Shown here in pieces: positions 7,606 through 15,230 of a DNA stretch of 36,072 nucleotides. Both the position numbers and the translations under genes were made by a program. The notes below the pieces were generated by a model. It was not told the DNA's origin, searched no databases, and saw nothing but the letters and a program-made list of their open reading frames with translations. Origin of the DNA: an uncultured Eubacteriales bacterium (lineage in GTDB: Bacteria; Bacillota; Clostridia; Christensenellales; Aristaeellaceae); the NCBI GenBank assembly GCA_900315675.1, contig OMZY01000025.1, positions 1-36,072 on the forward strand, given 5' to 3'. Positions within the stretch are counted from its first letter, which is position 1; each line of letters opens with the position of its first letter.

Positions 7606-8783
7606 AAAGCAATTTCCGGAAGCTGCAAAGCTTCCGCAATTGCTTTATGCAGGTGCTCATCCTTCTGGTGAACATACTTCACGGAGGAGGGAATCCGTTT
7701 CCCGTCATCCCAGATCACATATCCGCTGCCATCCTCATTCAGGCCGTAATCCGCGAAGGTCTTTCCCTCTTCCGGAATCAGCATGGTCAGCCTGCCCTGC
7801 ACCCGGTTCCCCAGGAAAAAGACAAAGGAGCCGTGTTCCGGATCCACCGACAGGTGGTTCCCCGTGAATCCGGCATTGCCGAAAGCCCGCATGCCCATAT
7901 ACTGCGGAATCTCGGAGTAATACTGATTGGGATGCCTGACATAGCACTGGTACCCCAGGTACTGACTGTGGGTTCCGTCCGGTCTCCGGTATCCGGTCCG
8001 GTTCACTGCCATTTCCCGCAGGGAGGCGCCGCTGATAATCTTCTCTTCCAGCACCGCCCGGCAGAAGCGGGTCATATCCGCCGCCGTGGAGAAAAGTCCT
8101 GCGTGGCCGCACAGGTCTTCTGTGCCGCACTGGATCACCGCCGCTTTCGGATCATGGGGCACGCCGGGCTGCAGTCCTTCCCGCAGGATGTGTTTCCCGT
8201 TCATGATCCGGTACTCCGGATCGTACCGCTGACAGTCCGCGATCCGCTCTTCCGGCACCCTGGCCCAGGTTTCCGTCATACCGGCCTTTGTCAGCACCGT
8301 TTCCCGGACAAAGTCCATATACGGCATTCCTGCTGCCGCTTCTATCACATATTTCAGCACCATGGAGGGAATATCAGAATAGGCGCGGCCTTTCGGCGCG
8401 CCGGTTGACACCGTACCGAACAGGCATCGGAGAGCTTCCTCCCGGTCCCGGCACTCATCCACCCGTCCCGGCGTCTTCAGCTCCGCGGTAAAGCTCATCA
8501 GCTGTTCCACCGTTACGTCCTTCAGTTCTGTAAAGCGCGGATCATATGAAAAAACAGGCCTGCCGATATCCAGCAGGCCGTCTTCCTTCAGCCGGAGGGC
8601 GCAAAGACCGGTAAACAGCTTCGTCAGGCTCGCCAGATCGAATACGCTGTTTTCCTTTACTTCCCCGTCCAGTGCGGTTTCTGTCCGTCCGTCGGCTTCG
8701 CACACCAGCAGCAATCCGGACATGATTTCCTTTTCGCGGGTAAAGTATTGCAGTGCCCTGAGGAGTTCAGGATTGTTTTTCAT
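7593..8783 (-). CDS. Beta-lactamase-related serine hydrolase, 396 aa
   Basis: Penicillin-binding-protein-like fold (class C beta-lactamase / EstB / DD-peptidase superfamily). Catalytic SxxK is SLTK (52-55) in VFDLASLTKLFTG; the second motif is Tyr-Ser-Asp (YSDIPSMVL) in place of YxN; a Gly-rich GNAGFTGN near the C-terminus stands where HxG/KTG usually is. No signal peptide or membrane segment is visible, so it is probably cytoplasmic and more likely an esterase or peptidase than an antibiotic-resistance enzyme. ATG 8783 shares ATGA with the stop of the upstream kinase. The last residues FNEQ lie in AT-rich array 5, and the codons before them form a hairpin (7609-7643). Confidence 0.85.
   Translation of the reverse strand: MKNNPELLRALQYFTREKEIMSGLLLVCEADGRTETALDGEVKENSVFDLASLTKLFTGLCALRLKEDGLLDIGRPVFSYDPRFTELKDVTVEQLMSFTAELKTPGRVDECRDREEALRCLFGTVSTGAPKGRAYSDIPSMVLKYVIEAAAGMPYMDFVRETVLTKAGMTETWARVPEERIADCQRYDPEYRIMNGKHILREGLQPGVPHDPKAAVIQCGTEDLCGHAGLFSTAADMTRFCRAVLEEKIISGASLREMAVNRTGYRRPDGTHSQYLGYQCYVRHPNQYYSEIPQYMGMRAFGNAGFTGNHLSVDPEHGSFVFFLGNRVQGRLTMLIPEEGKTFADYGLNEDGSGYVIWDDGKRIPSSVKYVHQKDEHLHKAIAEALQLPEIAFNEQ
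7609..7643. repeat. Inverted repeat in the last codons of the serine hydrolase
   Basis: GGAAGCT-GCAA-AGCTTCC (7618-7635) inside GCAATT/AATTGC (7609-7614/7638-7643), with a small internal loop. It lies fully in coding sequence and directly abuts AT-rich array 5. Confidence 0.85.
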
Positions 8784-9607
8784 GCATCCACACCGATCCG
8801 GGTACACGGTACCCGGCCTTCTTTCAGGTCGCTCAGCCGGTGGCGGGCATGACCGATGATCACCGTGGTGCCTCCCTTCACGCAGCTCAACGCGTATTCC
8901 AGCTTGGCCCGGGCGCCGTTTGCCCCGGCGCGGCTGGCGCCGATGCAGGCATTCTGCAGTTCCCGCACCTTTTTCTCCACTTCTTCATAGGTCTTGCCGA
9001 TTACATCCCGCACCAGCGTGCCGGGATCCCGGCGGTCCTGGTAAATACCCTCTGTGGAGGTCATCAGCACCAGGGTCTTCGCTTTCACCAGTCCGGCGAT
9101 AACCGCCGCCGTTTCATCGTTGTCCACGCACTCGTGAACCTCTTCGCCCTTCTCACGCCGGGCTGCCAGCTCCATCTTCCGGTTTTCCTCGTCGGATACC
9201 GGGTCGTTGTAATTCACAATCGGGATGGTTTTCTGCCGTGCGGCGCGGACCAGCAGCGCACGGATATGTTCGCTCTTTTCCGGATCGTTGAAATGGGTAT
9301 GCTCCACAAGGATCTGCCGGATGCCGTACTCCGGTGAAACAAACTGACGGTAATTCTGCATCAGGATGGTCTGTCCCTGGGCGGCATAGTCCGCCTTGTC
9401 CTGATCCGGATCCCCGCTCAGCTCGCAGCCCGTCCGCTTGATATAGTCCAGCCGGCCGATTTCCGTCGCGCCGCTGGTCACCCAGATCATCCCGGGCTTC
9501 AGCTCCGCTCCGATTCTGGAAAAAATGTTATAGTCAATATCCCGGTCTTCCTTCCGGATCAGTGCCATGCTGCCGATCTTTCCAACCAGTTCAAACTGAT
9601 AATCCAT
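8780..9607 (-). CDS. Amino-acid-kinase family protein (glutamate 5-kinase-like, no PUA domain), 275 aa
   Basis: Amino acid kinase fold, as in ProB, aspartokinase and UMP kinase. Visible: N-terminal phosphate loop ELVGKIGSMAL, WVTSGATEIG (compare the VSSGA motif of ProB), IPIVNYNDPVS, CVDNDETAAVIAGLVKAKTLVLMTSTEGIY (compare FGDNDxLSA..V of ProB) and an IGASRAGANGARAKLEYA segment resembling the ProB GTGGMxTK region. It ends with the kinase domain and lacks the PUA domain of full ProB. No proA is nearby, so the substrate is unknown and proline synthesis should not be assumed. ATG 9607 has an AGGAACGGAG ribosome site. It lies 22 bases after aroK and overlaps the serine hydrolase by four bases. 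Confidence 0.78.
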   Translation of the reverse strand: MDYQFELVGKIGSMALIRKEDRDIDYNIFSRIGAELKPGMIWVTSGATEIGRLDYIKRTGCELSGDPDQDKADYAAQGQTILMQNYRQFVSPEYGIRQILVEHTHFNDPEKSEHIRALLVRAARQKTIPIVNYNDPVSDEENRKMELAARREKGEEVHECVDNDETAAVIAGLVKAKTLVLMTSTEGIYQDRRDPGTLVRDVIGKTYEEVEKKVRELQNACIGASRAGANGARAKLEYALSCVKGGTTVIIGHARHRLSDLKEGRVPCTRIGVDA

Positions 9608-9629
9608 GCTCCGTTCCTGCTTTCCGCGG

Positions 9630-10142
9630 TCAGAGTCTTTCCCGGACCAGCCGGGTCAGAATATACACCGCCATATGATATCCCTGATCATTTCTCAGGG
9701 TGATGTCGGCCAAGTCGCGGTATATCGGGAGCCGTTCATGGTAAACACGTTCCACCTCAGCCAGGCCCCCGTCCCGCAGGGTAGGTCGCCGGTCCAGCTT
9801 GATGTCGCTCAGGATATCCTCCAGCGGCCGGTCAATCAGCACAATCGTGCCCCAGGACCGCATGATATGGCGGTTCACCGGGTTCAGCACCGTGCCTCCG
9901 CCCGTGGAAATAATCATCGGCCGGGCATAGGTCAGCGCAGCCAGTGCGTTGGTCTCCGCCCGCCGGAAGGTCTCTTCCCCGTATTTTTCAAAGAACTCGT
10001 TCACCGTACCGCCGGCGCTCTGGGCCACCATGACATCCGTATCCGCGAACGGAACGCCGGTCTCTTTCGCCGTACGCTTGCCCAGACTGCTCTTGCCGCA
10101 GCCCTGCATGCCGATCAGAAACAGATGCTTATCCACTGCCAT
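9630..10142 (-). CDS. aroK: Shikimate kinase, 170 aa
   Basis: Phosphorylates shikimate to shikimate 3-phosphate with ATP on the way to chorismate. P-loop GMQGCGKSS (11-19), substrate-binding D34/D36 in FADTDVMV, R60/R61 in EETFRRAE, GGGT (81-84), and lid RRPTL (118-122). Length is normal. AAGGAGG lies three bases before ATG 10142. It is the first gene of a three-gene operon with the amino-acid kinase and serine hydrolase; no other aro gene is nearby. Confidence 0.93.
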   Translation of the reverse strand: MAVDKHLFLIGMQGCGKSSLGKRTAKETGVPFADTDVMVAQSAGGTVNEFFEKYGEETFRRAETNALAALTYARPMIISTGGGTVLNPVNRHIMRSWGTIVLIDRPLEDILSDIKLDRRPTLRDGGLAEVERVYHERLPIYRDLADITLRNDQGYHMAVYILTRLVRERL

Positions 10143-10186
10143 GGTCCTCCTTCCCGCCGGTATCGTTCCCGTTGTTCTTCTTCAAG

Positions 10187-10214
10187 ATGATACAACTTTT
10201 TCCTTTTTCGTCAA
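10187..10214 (-). promoter_or_regulatory. aroK operon promoter
   Basis: -35 TTGACG (10214-10209), 16-base spacer, -10 TATCAT (10192-10187), 45 bases before the aroK start codon. Confidence 0.7.
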
Positions 10215-10250
10215 GTACCGGAAGCCTTTGGAACCGTTCTTCCATGGTAC
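10215..10250. terminator. Hairpin between the histidine kinase and aroK
   Basis: GTACCGGAAG (10215-10224) pairs with CTTCC-AT-GGTAC (10239-10250) with a two-base bulge. It abuts the aroK -35 box and may end the kinase transcript, but has no T run. The rest of 10143-10301 shows nothing else. Confidence 0.45.
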
Positions 10251-10301
10251 TTTCCCGGCGTCATCCGAATAGATAACGAAGGACCCGTCCGTCAGCTTCC
10301 C

Positions 10302-11741
10302 TCACTTCTCAGCTGTTTTCAAAGTAAACCGGAAAGCCGCGCCTTCCTCTGTATCCAGCAGACGGATGCTCTGCCCGTGCATATCCATGATCCGCTTGCA
10401 GATGCTCAGTCCCAGGCCGGTTCCTTTCCCCGCAGTATGGGCCCGGTCTGCCGTAAAGAACCGGTCAAAGATCTTCTCCCGGTCTTCCGGCGGCACGCCG
10501 CTGCCGCTGTCCCGGACGGTGATTTCCGCCGTATCGTTCTTCACTTCCGTTTCCAGGGTGATCCGCCCGCCTTCAGGGGTAAACTTGATCGCGTTATCCA
10601 GCAGGTTAATCACCACCTGCTCAATCCGGTCGCTGTCCGCGTGTACAGGACAGGGATCCGTCTCAAACTCGCAGCTGATGTCGATCTTTTTTTCTTCCAG
10701 GTCATTCATCCGGCAGATCACCGCCCGCCGGAGCATTTCGTTGATATCGAAATCCGTATAGTCCGGTTTCGCGTCTTCCCGTTCCAGGCGGCTCAGCGCC
10801 AGCAGGTCGTCAATCAGTCCGCTCAGGCGCTTGCTCTCATCCGCCACCAGCCGCAGGTATTTCGGCTGTTCCTCCGCGGGAATCACACCGTCCGCCATGC
10901 CCTCCGCAAAACCTTTGATGCTCGTGATCGGGCTGCGCAGCTCGTGGCTTACATTCGCCACAAACTCCCTGCGGCCTGCCTCCACCCCCTGCAGTTTCCG
11001 GGTCATGGTATTGAACGCCCCGCTCAGCTCCCGAAGCTCCGGGTCTCCCTTTTTCTCATCCACCTGCACGGAGAAATCTCCCTCCGCGATGGTTGCGGCG
11101 GCCGTTTCCAGCTGTTTGAGCGGCTTCAGCCGCCGGCGTACAAACAGGAAAACCACCACGCCGGTCAGGGCCGTCACCGCTGCCGCGAGCGCCACAACCC
11201 GCCACAGGATTTCTCCCAGTCCGGACTCGATTTTCTGCGCCCTCGTCCTAATCAATACAGCCCCGCTCACCCTGCCGCCTTTTTCAACGGGCTCTCCAAC
11301 CGTGAACATAGGCGCGTTTCCGCTTTCTGATCTCATCCGGAGTTTTTCACCGTCCAGGATCTTCTGCAGTGCTTTGTTGACCTCGTCCTGACTCATGCTT
11401 TTCACAAAAGCGGGATCTTCGTTGCTGATCGCCTCATTATAAACCAAAGCCTGGTGATTCCGGTCTATGATCATGATAAAGGCATTGTATTCCTTACTCA
11501 CATCTCCCGCGATCTGGTTCAAATAGGCCAGCGTCTCACTGTCCCTGTTCCACATTGGATCCATCAGGCCGCTGCCGGACAGGTTTCCCGCAAGGTAGGC
11601 GATCTCTTCCGCCTCTCCGCTCAGATGATCCAGTCTCACGTTAATCTGCTGATTCCGCAGCGTCAGCCACCAGACCGCAGAAAGGCACACCGTGGTCAGC
11701 AGAATTGCCGCCATGACCACCGCCATGATCCGCGTAAACAT
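10302..11741 (-). CDS. Sensor histidine kinase (PhoR/ResE type), 479 aa
   Basis: Membrane sensor that phosphorylates the response regulator encoded just upstream. TM1 ~5-28, extracytoplasmic sensor region ~30-175, TM2 ~179-201, HAMP (RRRLKPLKQLE...), HisKA with H266 in NVSHELRSPITSIKG, and HATPase_c with N-box (VVINLLDNAIKFTPEGG), DSGSGVPPEDREKIFDRFF and GKGTGLGLSIC. Complete. ATG 11741 is preceded by GGGGTG. It is separated from its regulator by 185 bases holding two AT-rich arrays in opposite orientation, unusual because such pairs normally overlap or nearly touch. The signal sensed is not evident. Confidence 0.93.
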   Translation of the reverse strand: MFTRIMAVVMAAILLTTVCLSAVWWLTLRNQQINVRLDHLSGEAEEIAYLAGNLSGSGLMDPMWNRDSETLAYLNQIAGDVSKEYNAFIMIIDRNHQALVYNEAISNEDPAFVKSMSQDEVNKALQKILDGEKLRMRSESGNAPMFTVGEPVEKGGRVSGAVLIRTRAQKIESGLGEILWRVVALAAAVTALTGVVVFLFVRRRLKPLKQLETAAATIAEGDFSVQVDEKKGDPELRELSGAFNTMTRKLQGVEAGRREFVANVSHELRSPITSIKGFAEGMADGVIPAEEQPKYLRLVADESKRLSGLIDDLLALSRLEREDAKPDYTDFDINEMLRRAVICRMNDLEEKKIDISCEFETDPCPVHADSDRIEQVVINLLDNAIKFTPEGGRITLETEVKNDTAEITVRDSGSGVPPEDREKIFDRFFTADRAHTAGKGTGLGLSICKRIMDMHGQSIRLLDTEEGAAFRFTLKTAEK

Positions 11742-11757
11742 TCAATCACCCCAATAC

Positions 11758-11803
11758 TAATTCAGAATGCAGAATTATGAATGCAGAAATATATAGTGTT
11801 TCT
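11758..11803. repeat. AT-rich array 6 with ACACTATAT box (reverse)
   Basis: ATTCAGAATGCAGAATTATG-type units, then ATATATAGTGTTT, the reverse complement of the AAACACTATAT box seen at 7576 and 24090. It sits upstream of the histidine kinase. Confidence 0.85.
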
Positions 11804-11880
11804 TCTTCCGCATTTCCACACTTACATCAACCTGATAAATCCTGGTCGTTTCAACTCTGGCAGATAAGCTGTAAACCATT

Positions 11881-11913
11881 TCATTCTGCATTCTGCATTC
11901 TTAATTCTGCATT
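11881..11913. repeat. AT-rich array 7
   Basis: TTCTGCATTCTGCATTC-type units in the opposite sense to array 6, directly abutting the palindrome at the end of the response regulator gene. The ~77 bases between arrays 6 and 7 have no gene. Confidence 0.85.
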
Positions 11914-11951
11914 GGTATAAATTTTCTACCGATCGGTAGAAAATTTATACC
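11914..11951. repeat. 38-bp perfect palindrome across the response regulator stop codon
   Basis: Two perfect 19-base arms centred between 11932 and 11933 (GATC centre). One arm is the last coding sequence of the regulator; the TAG stop (11926-11928) lies in the other arm. No T run follows on the minus strand, where array 7 begins at once. Confidence 0.95.
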
Positions 11952-12621
11952 CTACTCCCCTCACCGTGTACAGGCTCCAGCCGTATTTCTCGCTGTCCGC
12001 CAGTTTTTCCCGCAGCCGTTTGATATGCACGTCCACGGTCCGGCTGTCGCCGAAAAAGTCAAAGCCCCAGATCTGGCTCAGCAGCTGTTCCCGCGTAAAC
12101 ACCTGGTTCGGGTGGGAGGCAAGGAAATACAGCACTTCCAGTTCTTTCGGCGGCATCTCCAGGCGCTTGCCCTCATAGTGCGCGTCATATTCCTTCAGGC
12201 TCACCGTCAGTCCCGGGAAAGTCAGGTCTCCCGCCTGTTCCTCTTCGCTGCCGTGTGCCCGCCGGAGCACCGCTTTCACCCGGGCGATCATTTCCTTCCC
12301 GTCAAAAGGCTTCACAATGTAGTCGTCCGCCCCCAGCTCCAGGCACAGCACCTTGTCAAAGGTTTCCCCTTTTGCCGTGACCATGATCACCGGGATGCTG
12401 CCGCTCTTCCGGATCGCCTTCAGCACTTCATATCCGTCTGTTCCGGGCAGCATCACGTCCAGCAGTACCAGATCCGGAGGCAGTTTCCGGAAGCTTTCGA
12501 TGGCCTCATTGCCGTCCGCTGCCACCTTGACTTCGTATCCTTCCTTTTCCAGGTACAGCTGTTCCAGCCTGCTGATGTTCAGATCATCATCCACCACCAG
12601 GATGTAAGGCTTATCCTTCAT
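11926..12621 (-). CDS. OmpR/PhoB-family response regulator, 231 aa
   Basis: DNA-binding partner of the downstream histidine kinase. Receiver domain with acidic pocket D11-D13, phospho-acceptor D55 (LLDVMLPG), VTAKGE and K in IVKPFDG; C-terminal winged helix with EVLYFLASHPNQVFTREQLLSQIWG and DSRTVDVHIKRLREKL, ending VRGVGYKFSTDR. Length is typical. ATG 12621 has GGGGG seven bases upstream. The last codons form half of a perfect palindrome (11914-11951). The target genes are unknown; by family these regulators often bind upstream of cell-envelope or phosphate genes. Confidence 0.94.
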   Translation of the reverse strand: MKDKPYILVVDDDLNISRLEQLYLEKEGYEVKVAADGNEAIESFRKLPPDLVLLDVMLPGTDGYEVLKAIRKSGSIPVIMVTAKGETFDKVLCLELGADDYIVKPFDGKEMIARVKAVLRRAHGSEEEQAGDLTFPGLTVSLKEYDAHYEGKRLEMPPKELEVLYFLASHPNQVFTREQLLSQIWGFDFFGDSRTVDVHIKRLREKLADSEKYGWSLYTVRGVGYKFSTDR

Positions 12622-12640
12622 GTTAACGCCCCCGTCTTTA

Positions 12641-12681
12641 TTAATTCACAATTCACAATTCACAATTCATAATTCATAATG
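12641..12681. repeat. AT-rich array 8
   Basis: TTAATTCACAATTCACAATT-type units immediately upstream of the response regulator. It faces array 9 in opposite sense across ~90 bases that contain TCTTTCATCTGATAAAGC, a motif partly shared with 18711-18730. Confidence 0.88.
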
Positions 12682-12770
12682 ATGATTACTGTCTTTCATC
12701 TGATAAAGCATATCAACAGGCACCGGTTTCATAATTCATATGTTCTGTCTTATGTGATTCACAAACTCTG

Positions 12771-12803
12771 ATTATGAATTGTGAATTATGAATTATGAAT
12801 TTC
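12771..12803. repeat. AT-rich array 9
   Basis: ATTATGAATTGTGAATTATG-type units abutting the long hairpin at the end of mutS2. Confidence 0.88.
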
Positions 12804-12805
12804 TG

Positions 12806-12847
12806 CACGGTAGTGACGCTGAAGGTTACTTCAGCGTCACTACCGTG
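12806..12847. repeat. Long inverted repeat with the mutS2 stop codon in its loop
   Basis: Perfect 19-bp arms (12806-12824 and 12829-12847) with a four-base loop. The coding arm is the end of mutS2 (TVVTLK); the loop holds the stop codon (12826-12828). It may act as a terminator, although no T run follows on the minus strand. Confidence 0.95.
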
Positions 12848-15183
12848 ACTCCGTCTTCTCCTTCGCCGTACATACCCCGGCGGAAGCTCTTCACGTGCTT
12901 GTTTTTCCTCAGGTCCTGCTGGATTCCGGCCCGAAGGATACCGGTTCCCTTCCCGTGAATGACGTAAACCTCGTTCAGTCCGGCCAGCACGGCTTCGTCC
13001 AGGTACAGGCTCACCGCGTCCAGTGCTTCCTCCAGGTTCATGCCCCGCACGTCGCATTCGCTCTTCACCGTCCGGGTCATCATGCCGGTTTTTGCCTTCA
13101 CCGTTGTCTTTTCCTTCGCTGGAGCCTGGCGGATCAGCCGGAGCTGGGAAAGTTCCGCCGTAAACTTCATCATGCCGGCCTGCAGGCGCACCTCGCCTTT
13201 TTCATCCGGCGGCGCCAGGACCGTTCCTTCCACGCCGAGCGTCAGGATCTTCACCTGGTCTCCGGCCTTTACAGTCTTCGGTGCTTCCCCGCCGTCCGGT
13301 TCACCCCGTCCCAGGCCTTCCGCCAGCGCGTCGCTTTCCTTGTCCAGCCGCCGGCGCAGGTCATTCACGGACGCGTCGCCCGACGCGGCGTTCTTCTTCA
13401 TTTTCTTCAGCTCTGCAATCACGCTCTCGCTTTCACGCCTGGCCTGGTCCACGATGTGTTTCGCGTCCTCACGGGCTTTGCGCAGCGCCTGCTCCCGCTT
13501 CTGCTCCATCTCTTTGCGCAGCTGTTCCGCTTCATTGCGCAGACGGATGGTTTCCCGGTTCGCTTCCTCCGCCAGCTGACGTTCTTTCTCCGCTACCTGC
13601 CGGTGGTATTCCGCATTGGCGATCACGTCCTCAAACCGGATTGCGTTTCCGCTCAGCAGCTTCCGGGCGGCGTCAATCAGGTTCTCCGGCAGGCCCAGCC
13701 GCCGGCTGATCTCAAAGGCATTGCTCTTTCCGGGAACGCCGATGGACAGGCGGTAGGTCGGCCGCAGGGTTTCCACGTCAAATTCAACCGAGGCGTTTTC
13801 CACCCCTTGCGTGGTCAGCGCAAATGCCTTCAGTTCGCTGTAGTGGGTGGTAGCCAGCGTCCGCACCTTAATGTGCAGCAGCCGCGTCAGGATACTCTGG
13901 GCCAGCGCGGCACCCTCGGTAGGATCCGTACCGGCACCCAGCTCGTCAAACAGCACCAGGTCCCTGGGCGTCACCTCGTGCATGATCTCCACAATGTTGG
14001 TCATGTGGCCGGAGAATGTGGACAGGCTCTGCTCAATGCTCTGCTCATCGCCGATATCCGCAAAAACCTGCTCAAACACCGCCAGTTCCGTTCCCGGATC
14101 CGCCGGTACCTGCAGACCTGCCTGCGCCATCAGGGTAAACAGACCCACTGTCTTCAGCGTGACGGTCTTACCGCCGGTATTCGGACCGGTAATGATCAGA
14201 GAGGTAAACTCCTCCCCCAGCCAGATCGTGGAAGGCACCACTTTCTCCGGATCAATCAGCGGATGCCGTCCGCGGATGATCTTCAGCCGGCCTTCATTGT
14301 TCATCTTCGGGCTCACGCAGAAAAACCGGCGGCTCAGCAGGCCCTTGGCAAAGATGAAATCCAGCTCCGCCAGCTGCTCCTGCGTCTCCGCAATGGCGGC
14401 GGCATAGGGCGCCACTTCCGCGGACAGCGCTGCCAGAATCCGGGCAATCTCCTGCTGTTCTTTCAGTTCCCACTGTTTCAGTTCATTGCCCATTTCCACA
14501 GCGGCCATGGGCTCAATAAACAGCGTTGCGCCGGAGGAACTCTGGTCATGCACCAGGCCCTGTACCATGGAGCGGTATTCCGCCTTGACCGGCAGCACAT
14601 ACCGGTTGTTTCTCACCGTAATGATCGGATCCTGCAGCGCCTTCTGCAGCGTGGCGGAGTGAATCATCTGGTTCAGCTTGTCCCGGATCCGGTCCTGTGC
14701 GCCTCGCAGATGCCGCCGGATATTCATCAGTTCGCTGCTTGCCCGGTCGGCAATTTCATCCTCGGAAATAATGGCGTCCGTAATGTCCTTTTCTATGCTT
14801 CTGGAAACAAAAAGCCCTTCCGCTTTCACACGCAGGAGAGGGGTGTTCTCCCGCTCCGTCACCAGCGCGTCCTGGGCGGCGCGGCTTGCCCGCAGCAGCT
14901 CTGCCACATTCAGCAGCATGCCGGCGCTCAGGCTTCCGCCTTTCTCGCAGATCACCAGTGCAGGCTTCACATCCGGGAACGCGATCATCGGATGGCCTCC
15001 CGCGTACTGCAGGATCACCGTTGCTTCTTCTGTTTCCGCCTGCAGGGCCTGCACGGCGGTCAGTTCGTCCGCCGGCTCCAGCTGCCGGCATTTTTCCGCT
15101 CCGGCCGGCGTCAGGGCGCCTTCCGCCAGGAGCTCGCGGATCCTGGTAAATTCCAGCACCCGCAATGTTCGTTCCTTCATCAT
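12826..15183 (-). CDS. mutS2: MutS2 (Smr-domain ATPase), 785 aa
   Basis: MutS-family ATPase linked to recombination control and, in Bacillus, to rescue of collided ribosomes. Core/clamp region, then ATPase with Walker A TGPNTGGKTVTLKT, Walker B LVLFDELGAGTDPTEGAALA and ATTHYSELK; a long charged coiled coil (EKERQLAEEANRETIRLRNEAEQLRKEM...); a KOW-like stretch (VKAGDQVKILTLGVEGTV); and the C-terminal Smr nuclease domain (CDVRGMNLEEALDAV, VIHGKGTGILR). Length is normal. Start ATG 15183 (or the next ATG, 15180) has AAGGAA upstream. It sits between the U32 gene and the two-component pair, the usual Bacillota order after zapA-U32. The last six codons form one arm of a hairpin. Confidence 0.95.
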   Translation of the reverse strand: MMKERTLRVLEFTRIRELLAEGALTPAGAEKCRQLEPADELTAVQALQAETEEATVILQYAGGHPMIAFPDVKPALVICEKGGSLSAGMLLNVAELLRASRAAQDALVTERENTPLLRVKAEGLFVSRSIEKDITDAIISEDEIADRASSELMNIRRHLRGAQDRIRDKLNQMIHSATLQKALQDPIITVRNNRYVLPVKAEYRSMVQGLVHDQSSSGATLFIEPMAAVEMGNELKQWELKEQQEIARILAALSAEVAPYAAAIAETQEQLAELDFIFAKGLLSRRFFCVSPKMNNEGRLKIIRGRHPLIDPEKVVPSTIWLGEEFTSLIITGPNTGGKTVTLKTVGLFTLMAQAGLQVPADPGTELAVFEQVFADIGDEQSIEQSLSTFSGHMTNIVEIMHEVTPRDLVLFDELGAGTDPTEGAALAQSILTRLLHIKVRTLATTHYSELKAFALTTQGVENASVEFDVETLRPTYRLSIGVPGKSNAFEISRRLGLPENLIDAARKLLSGNAIRFEDVIANAEYHRQVAEKERQLAEEANRETIRLRNEAEQLRKEMEQKREQALRKAREDAKHIVDQARRESESVIAELKKMKKNAASGDASVNDLRRRLDKESDALAEGLGRGEPDGGEAPKTVKAGDQVKILTLGVEGTVLAPPDEKGEVRLQAGMMKFTAELSQLRLIRQAPAKEKTTVKAKTGMMTRTVKSECDVRGMNLEEALDAVSLYLDEAVLAGLNEVYVIHGKGTGILRAGIQQDLRKNKHVKSFRRGMYGEGEDGVTVVTLK

Positions 15184-15230
15184 CTTTATAATTCCTTATC
15201 CTTATGTCTGTAATATGAATACAATGTCAA

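Noticed and set aside
7593-8783. Antibiotic-resistance beta-lactamase
   Set aside because: No signal peptide, an altered second motif (YSD), and housekeeping operon context argue for another hydrolase role.
8780-9607. Assignment as proB
   Set aside because: Kinase motifs are only ProB-like, the PUA domain is missing and no proA is adjacent.
12895-15213. Very long plus-strand open frame (~770 codons) opposite mutS2
   Set aside because: Antisense shadow of mutS2, His/Gln/Arg-rich with no domain; mutS2 has all its motifs on the other strand.
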